From Desulfovibrio sp. (GTDB lineage: Bacteria; Desulfobacterota; Desulfovibrionia; Desulfovibrionales; Desulfovibrionaceae): DNA of 64,000 bases. The position numbers and the translations under genes are program-made. Within the stretch, counting starts at the first letter, position 1. Every line of letters begins with the position of its first letter. The stretch is from the NCBI RefSeq assembly GCF_009712225.1, contig NZ_WASP01000008.1, positions 124,001 through 188,000 on the forward strand, in the 5' to 3' direction. This document shows positions 25,396 to 33,807 of this stretch, piece after piece. Below the pieces are notes generated by a model that was not told where the DNA came from, did no database searches, and saw nothing but the letters and a program-made list of their open reading frames with translations.

Positions 25396-25791
25396 ATGAA
25401 GAACTACGTCAAAAAATACGACAAGCTTATGCGCTACCTCGATATGAATATTGTCGAGGCCACAACCGAATATGCCAAGGTTATCATGCCCATAACCGAA
25501 AACCACAAAAACGGTATGGGGATGGCCCACGGCGGTGCCATCTTTGCCCTGGCAGACGTGGCATTTGGTGCTGCGGCCAACGCTGGCAAGGATTATGGCG
25601 TGGTGAGCCTCAACACCACCATCGAATACCTGCGCCCGGGCAAAGTTTCCCCTCTCACGGCAGAGGCCTTTGTGGTGCGCACCGGCAAGCATATTCTGAG
25701 CTATGATGTAAAAATCTACGATGGTTCCGGCGACCTTATCGCAAAGTGCGTGGCCGCTGGCTTTCAGACAGACGTGCTCCTGCCTGACTAG
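25396..25791 (+). CDS. PaaI-type hotdog-fold thioesterase
   Basis: A 131-residue single hotdog domain. Family features are the HGGAIFALADVAFGAAAN helix with its active-site region (GMGMAHGG just before it) and TTIEYLRPGK in the second strand. Relatives hydrolyse acyl-CoA or aryl-CoA thioesters as tetramers. The substrate is not evident, and no phenylacetate genes are nearby. The start follows GGGGAAGGA. Terminators lie on both sides, so it is expressed alone, although its promoter is not obvious. Confidence 0.9.
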   Translation: MKNYVKKYDKLMRYLDMNIVEATTEYAKVIMPITENHKNGMGMAHGGAIFALADVAFGAAANAGKDYGVVSLNTTIEYLRPGKVSPLTAEAFVVRTGKHILSYDVKIYDGSGDLIAKCVAAGFQTDVLLPD

Positions 25792-25812
25792 AGCAAACGC
25801 GATGCGTTATCG

Positions 25813-25840
25813 GCCCCTGCCCTGTGCAGGGGCTTTTTTT
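25813..25840 (+). terminator. Terminator of the thioesterase gene
   Basis: The 8-bp stem GCCCCTGC / GCAGGGGC is followed by seven T residues. Confidence 0.9.
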
Positions 25841-25983
25841 GCGCCTGCGCCAAAAAAATTGCCCCCTGCCGAACCCATGGCAAGGGGCTTCCACCGTAAA
25901 CGCTTGGGGCGAGGAGGTGATGGAAAGGCGCAACGTCAACGCAAATAACGCTGCGCGCAATTCATAAAATTTCTTTCAGCCGG

Positions 25984-27216
25984 TCAGGCCTGCGCCGTAG
26001 CCTCTGGAGTTGCCCCCTGCCCTTCGGCGAGAGGAAGACTGAGGCAGAATTCAGCTCCGCCCTGCGGTCTGTTGGCGGCCACAAGTTCGCCGCCGCGCGC
26101 GTGGGCCAGTGAACGGGCCACTGCTAGCCCCAGCCCCACATAGCGGCCAAGGGTTTTTCCACCTGCTGCGTTTGCGGCCACTGGACTCTGCAGCGCGCGG
26201 GTGCTGAAAAAGGGTTCAAAAATGTGCGGCATGATGTCTGGGGCAATGCCGGGGCCGTTGTCGCTCACCACCAGATCGTACCAGTCGCGACCCTGGGCAT
26301 CCCTGCGTGTGGATGCCGTGAGGATAATCTTGCTGTTACGGCTGGCAGGCGCGGCAGTGTCCTCACCTTCCGCCGGGGCGGAATCCATGTCGCAAAGCGC
26401 ATCCAGTGCGTTTTCAAGCAGGTGCAGGCATATCTGCTGCAATTCCGGGGCAGAACCCAGCAGACGCGGCGCTCCCTCGCCCTGCGGCACTGACACCTCA
26501 CAATGAACATGCGCGCTTTCCATGCGCTCGGCCAGCAGGCGCAGCACGTGCCCAACTTCTGCGGCCACGTCCAGTGCGCCCACGCGGGGGTCGAGCCCGT
26601 GCCCCACCATGAGCAGCTTGCGCGTAATTTCGCGCACCCGCAGGCTCTGCGTGCGTATGGTGTTTACGGCATCGCGCACTTCATCAATGTCTGGCAGGGC
26701 AGCGGCTTCGGGCTCTTCAAGGCAATCGCGTATGAGGCCTGCAGCCTGAACCATGATGTTCAGCGGATTGTTGACCTCATGGGCTACGCCCTCCGCCACC
26801 CGGCCAAAGCTGCGCCAGCGTGCGGCCTCGGCCAGCCGTGCCGCCTCCTGCCTTGCGCCCGCGCGCTCTGCTGCCTTGCGGCATTCTGCCAGAATGCCAT
26901 CCATGCCCACGGGTTTTGAAAGCCAGTTCAGGGCCCCGCGCCGCATGGCCTGCACGGCCTTGCCCATGTCGCCCGCGCCAGACAGCATCACCACATCAAC
27001 CTGTGGGTAGCGCTCGCGCAGAACTTTCAGCAGATCAACGCCGTCCATGCCCGGCAGCCCCACATCAAGAAATATGAGGTCGCGGGGACTGCGCGCCAGT
27101 TCGGCCAGGGCGGCATCGGCATCCTGCGCTGTGGCTGTATCGTAGCCGCGCAAGGCCAAACGTTCTGCCAAGGGTTCCGAAAAGGCGGGTTCGTCATCCA
27201 CAACAAGCACACGCAT
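25984..27216 (-). CDS. Receiver-histidine kinase hybrid
   Basis: A 410-residue cytoplasmic protein. An N-terminal receiver (about 1-120) has VVDDEP, phospho-acceptor Asp in FLDVGLPGMDG and the Lys in SKP. It is followed by a HisKA domain (H-box GVAHEVNNPLNIM) and a HATPase domain (N-box ICLHLLENALDAL, G1 DNGPGI, F-box FEPFFSTR, G2 GLGLAV). An Ala-rich insertion separates the F and G2 boxes. No membrane segment or DNA-binding domain is present. The receiver-first order suggests the kinase is controlled by phosphotransfer from another protein, probably the sensor kinase at 28896-30656. It is last in the seven-gene signalling operon. Confidence 0.92.
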   Translation of the reverse strand: MRVLVVDDEPAFSEPLAERLALRGYDTATAQDADAALAELARSPRDLIFLDVGLPGMDGVDLLKVLRERYPQVDVVMLSGAGDMGKAVQAMRRGALNWLSKPVGMDGILAECRKAAERAGARQEAARLAEAARWRSFGRVAEGVAHEVNNPLNIMVQAAGLIRDCLEEPEAAALPDIDEVRDAVNTIRTQSLRVREITRKLLMVGHGLDPRVGALDVAAEVGHVLRLLAERMESAHVHCEVSVPQGEGAPRLLGSAPELQQICLHLLENALDALCDMDSAPAEGEDTAAPASRNSKIILTASTRRDAQGRDWYDLVVSDNGPGIAPDIMPHIFEPFFSTRALQSPVAANAAGGKTLGRYVGLGLAVARSLAHARGGELVAANRPQGGAEFCLSLPLAEGQGATPEATAQA

Positions 27217-27278
27217 GGCGAACTCCTAGAACGAACCACTGCCGAAACACGGGCCTTAAGACCTCATCTTCAGGCCGC

Positions 27279-27302
27279 AGGCCGGATGCGTTCATCCGGC
27301 CT
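27279..27302. repeat. REP-like palindrome between two signalling genes
   Basis: AGGCCGGATG-CGTT-CATCCGGCCT is a perfect 10-bp palindrome followed by ACAGCC. It looks like an enterobacterial REP unit. I saw no second copy in this window. Confidence 0.45.
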
Positions 27303-27324
27303 ACAGCCTGCACTGCATCATGAT

Positions 27325-27798
27325 CTACTTGCCGTGCTCTTCAAGCACGTCTTTTTCATTCATAACGTCACGGGCTGCGTCAAAGTCGCCGCCTTCGGCC
27401 AGAGAAACGGCCACCATGGCGTTTTCAAGCTTGTCGCGGTAGGCCATGCGAATGCTGTTGAGCAGTTCGTCGATGTCCATGGGCTTTCTGAGAAAGTTGT
27501 ACGCGCCCATGCGATAGGCGGTCTGTTCCTCGGCGTCGCCGCCGTGGCCCGTAAGAATGATGACCTGCACCTGCGGGTTGCTCTTTTTGACGTTGCGCAG
27601 CACTTCAAAGCCGTCCATGCCGGGCATGCGCAGGTCAAGCACGATAACGTCGGTGGGCTGTTCGACGGCCTTGAGGGCTTCCGGGCCATCGTAGGCAACA
27701 CGCGCTTCAAAGCCGCGCATGGCCAGACGCTCGGAAAGAGTGTCCACAAACTGCTTTTCGTCGTCCACCAGCAGGATTTTGATGTCTTCCTTGGTCAT
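27325..27798 (-). CDS. Stand-alone response regulator receiver
   Basis: A 157-residue CheY-like protein with LLVDDEKQF, phospho-Asp in VLDLRMPGMDG, Thr in ILTGHGG and Lys in RKPMD. About 35 extra C-terminal residues (from LENAMVAVS to the end) are acidic and helical, with no DNA-binding or enzymatic domain. It should relay phosphate or act by protein contact. The start follows AAGGAG. It lies between the degenerate kinase and the receiver-kinase hybrid. Confidence 0.93.
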   Translation of the reverse strand: MTKEDIKILLVDDEKQFVDTLSERLAMRGFEARVAYDGPEALKAVEQPTDVIVLDLRMPGMDGFEVLRNVKKSNPQVQVIILTGHGGDAEEQTAYRMGAYNFLRKPMDIDELLNSIRMAYRDKLENAMVAVSLAEGGDFDAARDVMNEKDVLEEHGK

Positions 27799-27837
27799 GG
27801 AATACTCCTTGAAGGCCCGGCAACATGCCGGTGCCAG

Positions 27838-28503
27838 TTATTCGCCTTCGCTATCGCAGGCCGAAATGGAAAGGAAAAATCTTGGCCCGGCATCACGCCA
27901 GGGCATAAGCACGGCACGCCAGCCGGGGCGTATGCCGTCGAGCATGGGGCTGCCCGTCATGGCCGCAAGGGCCATCTCTCGGTTGGCGCCTTCCAGTGCC
28001 TCTACAATAATGCCTTCTTCTTTTTGCCGCCGCCCCGCGGTAAGGCGCAGGTTTACCTGCCCCCCCACAGAAGCGCAGAGGTCAAAAACCTCAAGCAGCG
28101 AGCGCAGCACGGCCAGAGGCGGCACGTTTGCCCACACGGGCTCGTCGGTCTCGCCGCTGGTCAGGTGAATCTGCGCGGCGCGCGCCTGCCGGGCCGCCAG
28201 CAGGCAAAAGCTGCGGCACACACGCGCAAGATCGCAGGGGCCAGCGCCGCCCGGCTCCATGCCCCCCGCCTGCGCCATGTAGTCCATGGCTTCGGAAAGG
28301 GCCGCCCCCTGAATGATGGAGCGTTGCACTTCGCCAAGGGCCGTTGAAAGGCGCTCTGTACCCTGCGCGCTCACGGTCTTGCCGCCCGCAAGAGAGGCAA
28401 GGTCCTGCGCCAGACCGGCTGATTCACGTATCACCGCCAGCACGTTGCGCATGTCGTGAACGGCAGAGGCCAGCAAGCGGGCCATGCACTGACTTTCATT
28501 CAT
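27838..28503 (-). CDS. Degenerate histidine kinase, possible phosphotransferase
   Basis: A 221-residue protein. The N-terminus has a HisKA-like helix with a candidate phospho-His (SAVHDMRNVLAVIRESAG, H16) as in true kinases. The C-terminal half keeps only a weak N-box-like segment (VLRSLLEVFDLCASVGG) and lacks the DxGxG and GxGxG ATP-binding boxes. This layout (dimerisation helices plus a dead ATPase fold) resembles ChpT or Spo0B phosphotransferases. The start at 28503 follows GGAGCAGG and overlaps the previous gene by eight bases. Function as a phosphate shuttle among the neighbouring receivers is inference. Confidence 0.7.
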   Translation of the reverse strand: MNESQCMARLLASAVHDMRNVLAVIRESAGLAQDLASLAGGKTVSAQGTERLSTALGEVQRSIIQGAALSEAMDYMAQAGGMEPGGAGPCDLARVCRSFCLLAARQARAAQIHLTSGETDEPVWANVPPLAVLRSLLEVFDLCASVGGQVNLRLTAGRRQKEEGIIVEALEGANREMALAAMTGSPMLDGIRPGWRAVLMPWRDAGPRFFLSISACDSEGE

Positions 28504-28894
28504 GGCCTGCTCCGTTGGCTGCACATTCCTTGCCTTCACGCGCCGCGGCCTGCAGCGTTTCCAGAAACACGTTGAAACTCAAAGGCTTTGTAAGGCAGGC
28601 AAAGGCCTGTGCCACGGGGTTTGTGCCGTTGTCGTCCACAGCCTCGTGCCCGGTAAGCAGAATAACCGGCAGATGGGGGTACAGCACCTTGAGGCGGCGC
28701 AGCACTTCATCACCCGGCAGACCGGGCATGAAGAGGTCAAGCACCACGACATCGGGCATTTCAGGCGTTGCGGCCTGAAGGGCGCTGATACCGTCGTAGA
28801 CCACGTAAGGCGCGTATCCGCGAAGCGAAAGACGCTCTGCCAGGGTGTCCACAAATTCCTTTTCGTCGTCAGCCAGAAGTATGCGCAATGCCAT
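28496..28894 (-). CDS. Stand-alone response regulator receiver
   Basis: A 132-residue receiver only. It has LLADDEKEF, phospho-Asp in VLDLFMPGLPG, Thr in LLTGHEA and Lys in TKPLS. A short basic-to-polar tail follows and there is no output domain. The N-terminal 30 residues are very close to those of the receiver at 27325-27798 (FVDTLxERLxxRGxxPxVxYDG pattern), pointing to duplication. The start follows GGAGG directly after the sensor kinase stop, so the two are co-translated. Confidence 0.93.
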   Translation of the reverse strand: MALRILLADDEKEFVDTLAERLSLRGYAPYVVYDGISALQAATPEMPDVVVLDLFMPGLPGDEVLRRLKVLYPHLPVILLTGHEAVDDNGTNPVAQAFACLTKPLSFNVFLETLQAAAREGKECAANGAGHE

Positions 28895-28895
28895 T

Positions 28896-30656
28896 CTACA
28901 CCTCCACTGCGACATCTGGCGGAGTAAGCGGCAGGGTTATACGCACGATGCTGCCCCGCCCTTCTTCGCTTTGCACATGAATTTCGCCGCCAAGCTTACG
29001 CACAATGCCATAGGTGATAAACATGCCAAGCCCGGTTCCCTTGTCTTTTTTGGTGGAATAGAACGGCTCGAATATATGCCTGAGCACGTCAGGCGACATA
29101 CCCTTGCCGTTGTCTTCCACACTCACCAGCATGTATCTTCCCTGGCCCTGGCAGCTGATTTTGACAAACCGCTCTTCGCCCTGCGGCTTCTGCGATCCGC
29201 CCTCGCTACCAGCCAGCGCATCAAGCGCGTTGCCCACAATATTGAGAAAAACCTGCTGCAACTGGCCCCTGTCCGATACGATTTCGGGCAGGTTGGCGGG
29301 CAGTTCGGTTTCAAACTTTACGCCACGGTTCTTGGCCTCCCGTTCAAGAAAGCCCAGAGTTTCCGTGATCACTTCCTCAATATGCAGAGCCTGACGGTTG
29401 GCCTCCATGCGCCGGGCAAAGCCCAGCAGCCTGTGTGTAATGCCGCGCGCCCGCTCAACGGTGCTTTCAATACTTTCAAGCAGGGCGCTCAGTCTCTGCC
29501 TGTCCTTGTCTTCGCCGCACACCTTGCCCATGTTCAAAAGATCCTGGGCAAGACCCGCCTTTTCGTAAATGACCGCCAGAGGGTTGTTGACCTCATGGGC
29601 CACGCCAGCTGCCAGCCGCCCGATGGACGAAAGCTTCTGGTTGTGTTCCATCTGGGCAAAAACAGCTACCCGCCGCTCGTCGCTTGCCTGCAGCCTGTTT
29701 ACAAGCTGCTGCATGAGCATGTTGGACACCACGAAAATCAGGGCAATGCCGCCGCATAGTACAAGCAGAAGCTCAGTACTCAGCGACCGCCAGGGGCGGA
29801 TGGCGTCTTCAGTGGGCTTGACGGCCAGCAGCATAAAGTCTGTGCCAGCCAGCGCGCACGAAGCAACCATGAGCTGCCTGCCCTTGGGGTCTGTAACCCG
29901 GCGCACCACGGTTTCGTGCGCGGCGGGGGGCAGATCAAGAGGCAGTTTTTCCAGAGCCTTGCCAAAAAGATTTGAATCCGTTTGCAGCACGCCCTCTGTG
30001 TCTACCAGAAACACGTCTGTATCGTGTTCTGGCCCTACGGTAGAAACCACCTGCTGGATGCGCAGGGTATCGGTTGCCACACGCAGAGTCCATGAAACGC
30101 CGTTTTCTTCCAGCCGGTGCACAGCCACAACAAGGTGCGGATACCCGCGGTAACCCAGAAAGGCGTTACTGAGGTAGCGCCCCTTGATCTCTGTATCACG
30201 CAGCCAGGGCTTGCCAGCGTAATCAGCGCCCTTGAGCTTGTACGGCCCCACATAGCCCACCTGCCGCCCGTCGGCATCCACCAGCCCCATGTCCACAAAG
30301 CCCTGAAACTCACTTTTCAAGGCCAGAAACACACGGTTGAGGGTGCGCTCGTCCAGCAGGTCCTTGAACGTATAGGCGTGGGCCAGAAAGCTCACCGTAG
30401 AAATACGTTCGCCAAGATAAAGCTCCAGTGCCGCCTGCGACTTGCGGGCCAGCGCATACACGGGGCTTTCCAGTTCGCGTTCCAGGGTGCGTGTATACTG
30501 CACGTGGCTGATAGCCGCCAGCAACAGCAGGGGCATCACCGAAACCGCCACCATGAGCACGGTCATCAGCCGCCGTAGCGATCGATACCGGGCCGGGGAT
30601 ACGGCCTCTGGAACTTCCAGCAGGTGCGCGAAATAGTTCTTTATCGTGGCAAACAT
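28896..30656 (-). CDS. Membrane sensor histidine kinase with dCACHE-like periplasmic domain
   Basis: A 586-residue kinase. TM1 is about 30-50, a large periplasmic region (52-290) looks like a double CACHE ligand sensor (GLVDADGRQVGYVGP, FLVDTEGVLQTDS), and TM2 is about 294-312. The cytoplasmic part has the H-box GVAHEVNNPLAVIYEKAGL (H354), N-box QQVFLNIVGNALDAL, G1 DNGKGM, F-box FEPFYSTK and G2 GTGLGMFI. There is no HAMP or PAS domain that I can recognise. It sits behind the TauE-type permease and a small membrane protein, so it may sense the compound they handle. Three receivers and a second kinase follow on the same strand. Confidence 0.93.
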   Translation of the reverse strand: MFATIKNYFAHLLEVPEAVSPARYRSLRRLMTVLMVAVSVMPLLLLAAISHVQYTRTLERELESPVYALARKSQAALELYLGERISTVSFLAHAYTFKDLLDERTLNRVFLALKSEFQGFVDMGLVDADGRQVGYVGPYKLKGADYAGKPWLRDTEIKGRYLSNAFLGYRGYPHLVVAVHRLEENGVSWTLRVATDTLRIQQVVSTVGPEHDTDVFLVDTEGVLQTDSNLFGKALEKLPLDLPPAAHETVVRRVTDPKGRQLMVASCALAGTDFMLLAVKPTEDAIRPWRSLSTELLLVLCGGIALIFVVSNMLMQQLVNRLQASDERRVAVFAQMEHNQKLSSIGRLAAGVAHEVNNPLAVIYEKAGLAQDLLNMGKVCGEDKDRQRLSALLESIESTVERARGITHRLLGFARRMEANRQALHIEEVITETLGFLEREAKNRGVKFETELPANLPEIVSDRGQLQQVFLNIVGNALDALAGSEGGSQKPQGEERFVKISCQGQGRYMLVSVEDNGKGMSPDVLRHIFEPFYSTKKDKGTGLGMFITYGIVRKLGGEIHVQSEEGRGSIVRITLPLTPPDVAVEV

Positions 30657-30746
30657 GTGCCCTCCAAGGTATGCGCCGCCGTTACTACCGCTGGTGCGGC
30701 TTGCTGTACGGCGGCACTCCCCGGGCCCCGCAAGGCAGAACCTCGA

Positions 30747-31175
30747 TTAATGGCCGCCAGCCACCAGCACGCCCGAAGCCGCAAGGCTGAGCACCAGCAC
30801 TTCAAGTATGGCAATTATCGCCATGATCCACTGCTTTTGCCGCAGCAGACCAATGGCAAGCTGCACGAAGCAGAAGATGGTGAGTGCCGCAAGAAAAGCG
30901 ATACCAATGAAATTGCACAGATCTCCCTTCCCCACAAGGGCAACCCAGCCCCAACCTTGAGGAATGTTGCCTGCGGCACGGTAAGCGGCAGCGCTCTGGC
31001 TCCACAGACGGGGCATTTCTTCCAGCGGAATCTGCGGCGTCAGCACGCCCGTCACGTAGAGAGCGTAGGTAATCAGCATGGTCACAAAACCAAGCAGAGC
31101 GCCGTAGAACAGGGTATCGGCATAGCGCAGCTGCGCAGGGGAGGCCTTTATGTCGTTCTTCAGATCGGTGGTCAT
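30747..31175 (-). CDS. Small integral membrane protein next to a TauE/SafE permease
   Basis: A 142-residue protein with three clear hydrophobic helices (about 26-46, 91-114, 119-140) and a polar loop between the first two. I do not recognise its family with certainty; small three-helix proteins (for example DUF1634) often accompany TauE/SafE permeases, and this may be one. The start at 31175 follows AAGGGAG. It lies 37 bases downstream of the permease gene and 90 upstream of the sensor kinase. It could be a permease subunit or a link between transport and sensing; both are guesses. Confidence 0.75.
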   Translation of the reverse strand: MTTDLKNDIKASPAQLRYADTLFYGALLGFVTMLITYALYVTGVLTPQIPLEEMPRLWSQSAAAYRAAGNIPQGWGWVALVGKGDLCNFIGIAFLAALTIFCFVQLAIGLLRQKQWIMAIIAILEVLVLSLAASGVLVAGGH

Positions 31176-31212
31176 TTTATTCTCCCTTCTATTCAAGCGT
31201 ATCCGATGCGGC

Positions 31213-32334
31213 TTACCAACCGAGACCCTTCATGAGGGCTTTGGCCCCAGAGAAGAAGAGCACGCCAATAACCATGTAGCGGATGAACTTGGGCTTGGCC
31301 TTGGCAAGCAAGCGTACGCCCACCACAGAGCCGAGCATGAGGCCCACGATGGAAGGCACGGCCATGAGCGGAATAACGCAACCCTGGTTCAGATAAACCC
31401 AGGCGGCAGAAGTATCGGTGATGGAAAGCAGGAATTTGGAGGTACCCACGGCCACCTTGAGGGGTGCGCCCATGAGCAGGTTGAGCACGGGTACGTTGGC
31501 CCAGCCAGCACCAAGGCCAAACATGCCGGCCATGATACCGATGGCGATGAACAACAGCAGGCCGGCCAGAGTGCGGTGGGTTTTCCATTCCACAACTTCA
31601 CCGGTGCTGGGCTCAAGAAATACGCCGTTCATGCCAAGCGCCAGACCCACTGCGTCCTGGGTGGTAACCACGGGGCGCACAGAGTTTTTGGAGAGCAGCA
31701 GCAGCACGGCAATACCAAGAATGGTCGCGCCAAGGCAGGTCTGAATAACATTGGTGGGCAGAGCCAGGCCGAGCATGGCGCCCACAATGGCGCAGGCAGA
31801 GGCAATCAGCGCCACAGGCAGGGCCAGACGCAGGTTGGCAAAGTTACGGCGCAAAAGACCGGGACCGGCAGCAAGCGCGCCCGCAAGGGCCACCATAAGG
31901 CCAGCACCGCGCACAAAGTCGAGGTGGAAGGGGAAGAACCCGCTTACCAGCGGCACAAACAGCACGCCGCCGCCCACGCCTGCCATAACGGCGATAACGC
32001 CGAGAATAAAGCAGAAGAACAGCAGCGCCAGCGGCCAGTACCACCAAGGGTGGTTATCGATGGCGGCAGCCTCAAGAGCCTGACCAGCAGTCTGGGTTGC
32101 GGCGGGCGCAGCCTGCACCGATGTTTCAGCGCTTGCCACTGCCACAAATGCCGGGGCCTGCTGGGCGGCGCTATCCGTCTGAGCGCTCACGGCTGTTGCA
32201 GCCGGAAGCGTTTTGTCTGCCTGGGCCGAAGCCGGGCAGCTCAGCCACAGGCACAATGCCACGGGCAGCAGAATGAACTTTACCACGAAATTCACAGCCC
32301 CGCTGTTCGGGGTTCTTTGGAAATCAAAAGCCAT
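31213..32334 (-). CDS. TauE/SafE-family permease with N-terminal extension
   Basis: A 373-residue membrane protein. An N-terminal hydrophobic segment (about 18-38, signal-like) and an Ala/Gln-rich linker precede the TauE/SafE core of about eight helices. Core motifs are VMAGVGGGVLFVPLVSGFFP, GMFGLGAGWANVPVLNLLMG and the repeated GTSKF region typical of the internal duplication. Family members export sulfite, sulfoacetate or other small organic anions, or import them. In a sulfate reducer a sulfur oxyanion is plausible but unproven. The start at 32334 follows AAGGGGG. First gene of the seven-gene signalling operon. Confidence 0.88.
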   Translation of the reverse strand: MAFDFQRTPNSGAVNFVVKFILLPVALCLWLSCPASAQADKTLPAATAVSAQTDSAAQQAPAFVAVASAETSVQAAPAATQTAGQALEAAAIDNHPWWYWPLALLFFCFILGVIAVMAGVGGGVLFVPLVSGFFPFHLDFVRGAGLMVALAGALAAGPGLLRRNFANLRLALPVALIASACAIVGAMLGLALPTNVIQTCLGATILGIAVLLLLSKNSVRPVVTTQDAVGLALGMNGVFLEPSTGEVVEWKTHRTLAGLLLFIAIGIMAGMFGLGAGWANVPVLNLLMGAPLKVAVGTSKFLLSITDTSAAWVYLNQGCVIPLMAVPSIVGLMLGSVVGVRLLAKAKPKFIRYMVIGVLFFSGAKALMKGLGW

Positions 32335-33019
32335 TGTTTCCCCCTTGCGGCCTTTTGCCGACGCAAGTTTATTTACGGTCAGCACAAGTTAGGTCGGAAA
32401 GGGGTTGCTCGCTATCAGGAGAATCCTGAATTGTGAAAAAATGACTAAGGGATTTCCCCAGAGGATACGCCTGTGCGGCGCGCGGGTTTGCCTTCCGGCG
32501 AAGTTGGGACGCCTGCCCGGCGCTGGGCAAGGCGAGGCCGGTTATGGGGCTACGCCCCCTTTGCGGCCCCCCTTGCATCCCCCCGAAGCACCCCCTAAGA
32601 AAAGCTTTCAATTGCCGCAGGGTGGCGAGGACACGCGTCTTGCGCTGCGGGAGCTTCCCTCCCTCCTCGACGCGTAAATGCCATACATCGCTCCCGCTCC
32701 GGGCAAAGTCCGCTTCAGCCAAATACCGCTGACATGGTTGACGACAAAAAATATCGTTTGCTCCCCCTCCATCAAAAGCAGGTCGTGGAGCCGCCTTCCT
32801 TAAACTCGCCGCAGCAGAGCGGAGGCGATGGGAGGTGTTGGGCGAATTTGCAAAATACGCTTTTTTCGGCCTGAAAAGGAAGCGCCGGGATTTTGAGCGC
32901 AGCGTACTCAAGTACGTGAGCATCAAAATCCCGGCGCTGACACATTCGGGGCGGAAAAGTCGGTTTTGTGTAAATGCGGCTGACAGGCTCTCTCCCCACC
33001 CCAGGGGTGCTGCCTTCCG
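32335..33019. other. Gene-free interval with a long nested palindrome
   Basis: 685 bases between the permease and the LuxR-type regulator. The left part should hold the promoter of the minus-strand permease operon, but no clear boxes were found. Bases 32450-32700 are GC-rich with open frames that look random. The only strong structure is the palindrome at 32881-32938. No RNA gene was recognised. Confidence 0.6.
32881..32938. repeat. Nested palindrome, 16-bp perfect arms
   Basis: AGCGCCGGGATTTTGA (32881-32896) pairs perfectly with 32923-32938. Inside, GTACT-CA-AGTAC forms a second perfect stem. Beyond the arms further imperfect pairing runs from about 32840 to 32975. It looks like a dispersed repetitive palindrome. 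Confidence 0.65.
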
Positions 33020-33706
33020 CTACACCTTCACCAAACCGTGGCGTATGGCAATCTTGACCAGATCCCCCACCGAACCAGCCTGCAACTTGGTAAGCAGGTT
33101 GTATTTGTGGGTTTCCACAGTCTTGGGGCTGATATACAGTTCTGCGGCAATTGTCTTCACACTTTTGCCATCTGCCAGCAGACGAAAAATCTCTTTTTCG
33201 CGCGGCGAAAGCGCACTCAGATCAGCCCCGGCATCGGCATTGGCCGTATCAGCCGCCTCACGCCGCTGGCGCAGCATGGCGGCCACACGCCCGCCGGGAT
33301 CGGGGAAACTCAGAAAAATTTCGCCCTGTCGCACGCTCTCGATGGCCCGCAACAGCACACCGGGGGCCTCAGATTTGCGCACATGGCCCATGATGCCAAG
33401 ATCAATAAGCTCTGGCAGCCAGCGCTGGTCCTCATGCCCGGTATAAACGAGAATGCGCGTCTTGGGCCGCACCTCAAGCACGGCGCGCCCGGTTTCAAGG
33501 CCATTCATGCCGGGCATGCCAAGGTCGAGCACCAGCAGGTGGGGTTGCAGCGAAGCGGCCAGAGCCACGGCCTCGCCACCGTTTTGCGCCATGCCCACAA
33601 CACGCAGATGCCCATAGGGCGCAAGCAGACTGCGCACGCCCTCCATAAGCAGCTTGTGATCGTCCACCAGCAGGATGCGGTAGATTTCGCCCGGAATATC
33701 ACCCAT
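33020..33706 (-). CDS. NarL/LuxR-type response regulator
   Basis: A 228-residue regulator. The receiver (about 9-125) has LLVDDHKLLMEGVRSLL, phospho-Asp in VLDLGMPGMNG and Thr/Lys in VYTGHED and VRKSEAP. The C-terminal LuxR helix-turn-helix (160-225) reads LSPREKEIFRLLADGKSVKT then ISPKTVETHKYNLLTKL. It should bind DNA as a dimer when phosphorylated. No partner kinase is adjacent on this strand. The kinases 2-5 kb away could feed it and would otherwise have no DNA-binding output. The ATG at 33706 is preferred to a GTG two codons upstream because of ribosome-site spacing. Confidence 0.93.
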   Translation of the reverse strand: MGDIPGEIYRILLVDDHKLLMEGVRSLLAPYGHLRVVGMAQNGGEAVALAASLQPHLLVLDLGMPGMNGLETGRAVLEVRPKTRILVYTGHEDQRWLPELIDLGIMGHVRKSEAPGVLLRAIESVRQGEIFLSFPDPGGRVAAMLRQRREAADTANADAGADLSALSPREKEIFRLLADGKSVKTIAAELYISPKTVETHKYNLLTKLQAGSVGDLVKIAIRHGLVKV

Positions 33707-33807
33707 AAACACGGCCTTGCGACAGACGCAGCAGATGTTTCGGTCAGCTTACAAAGCAGCGGCCGGAGACACACGCCCCACCAAACGGGCCAAGGGTGAC
33801 AAATTTT

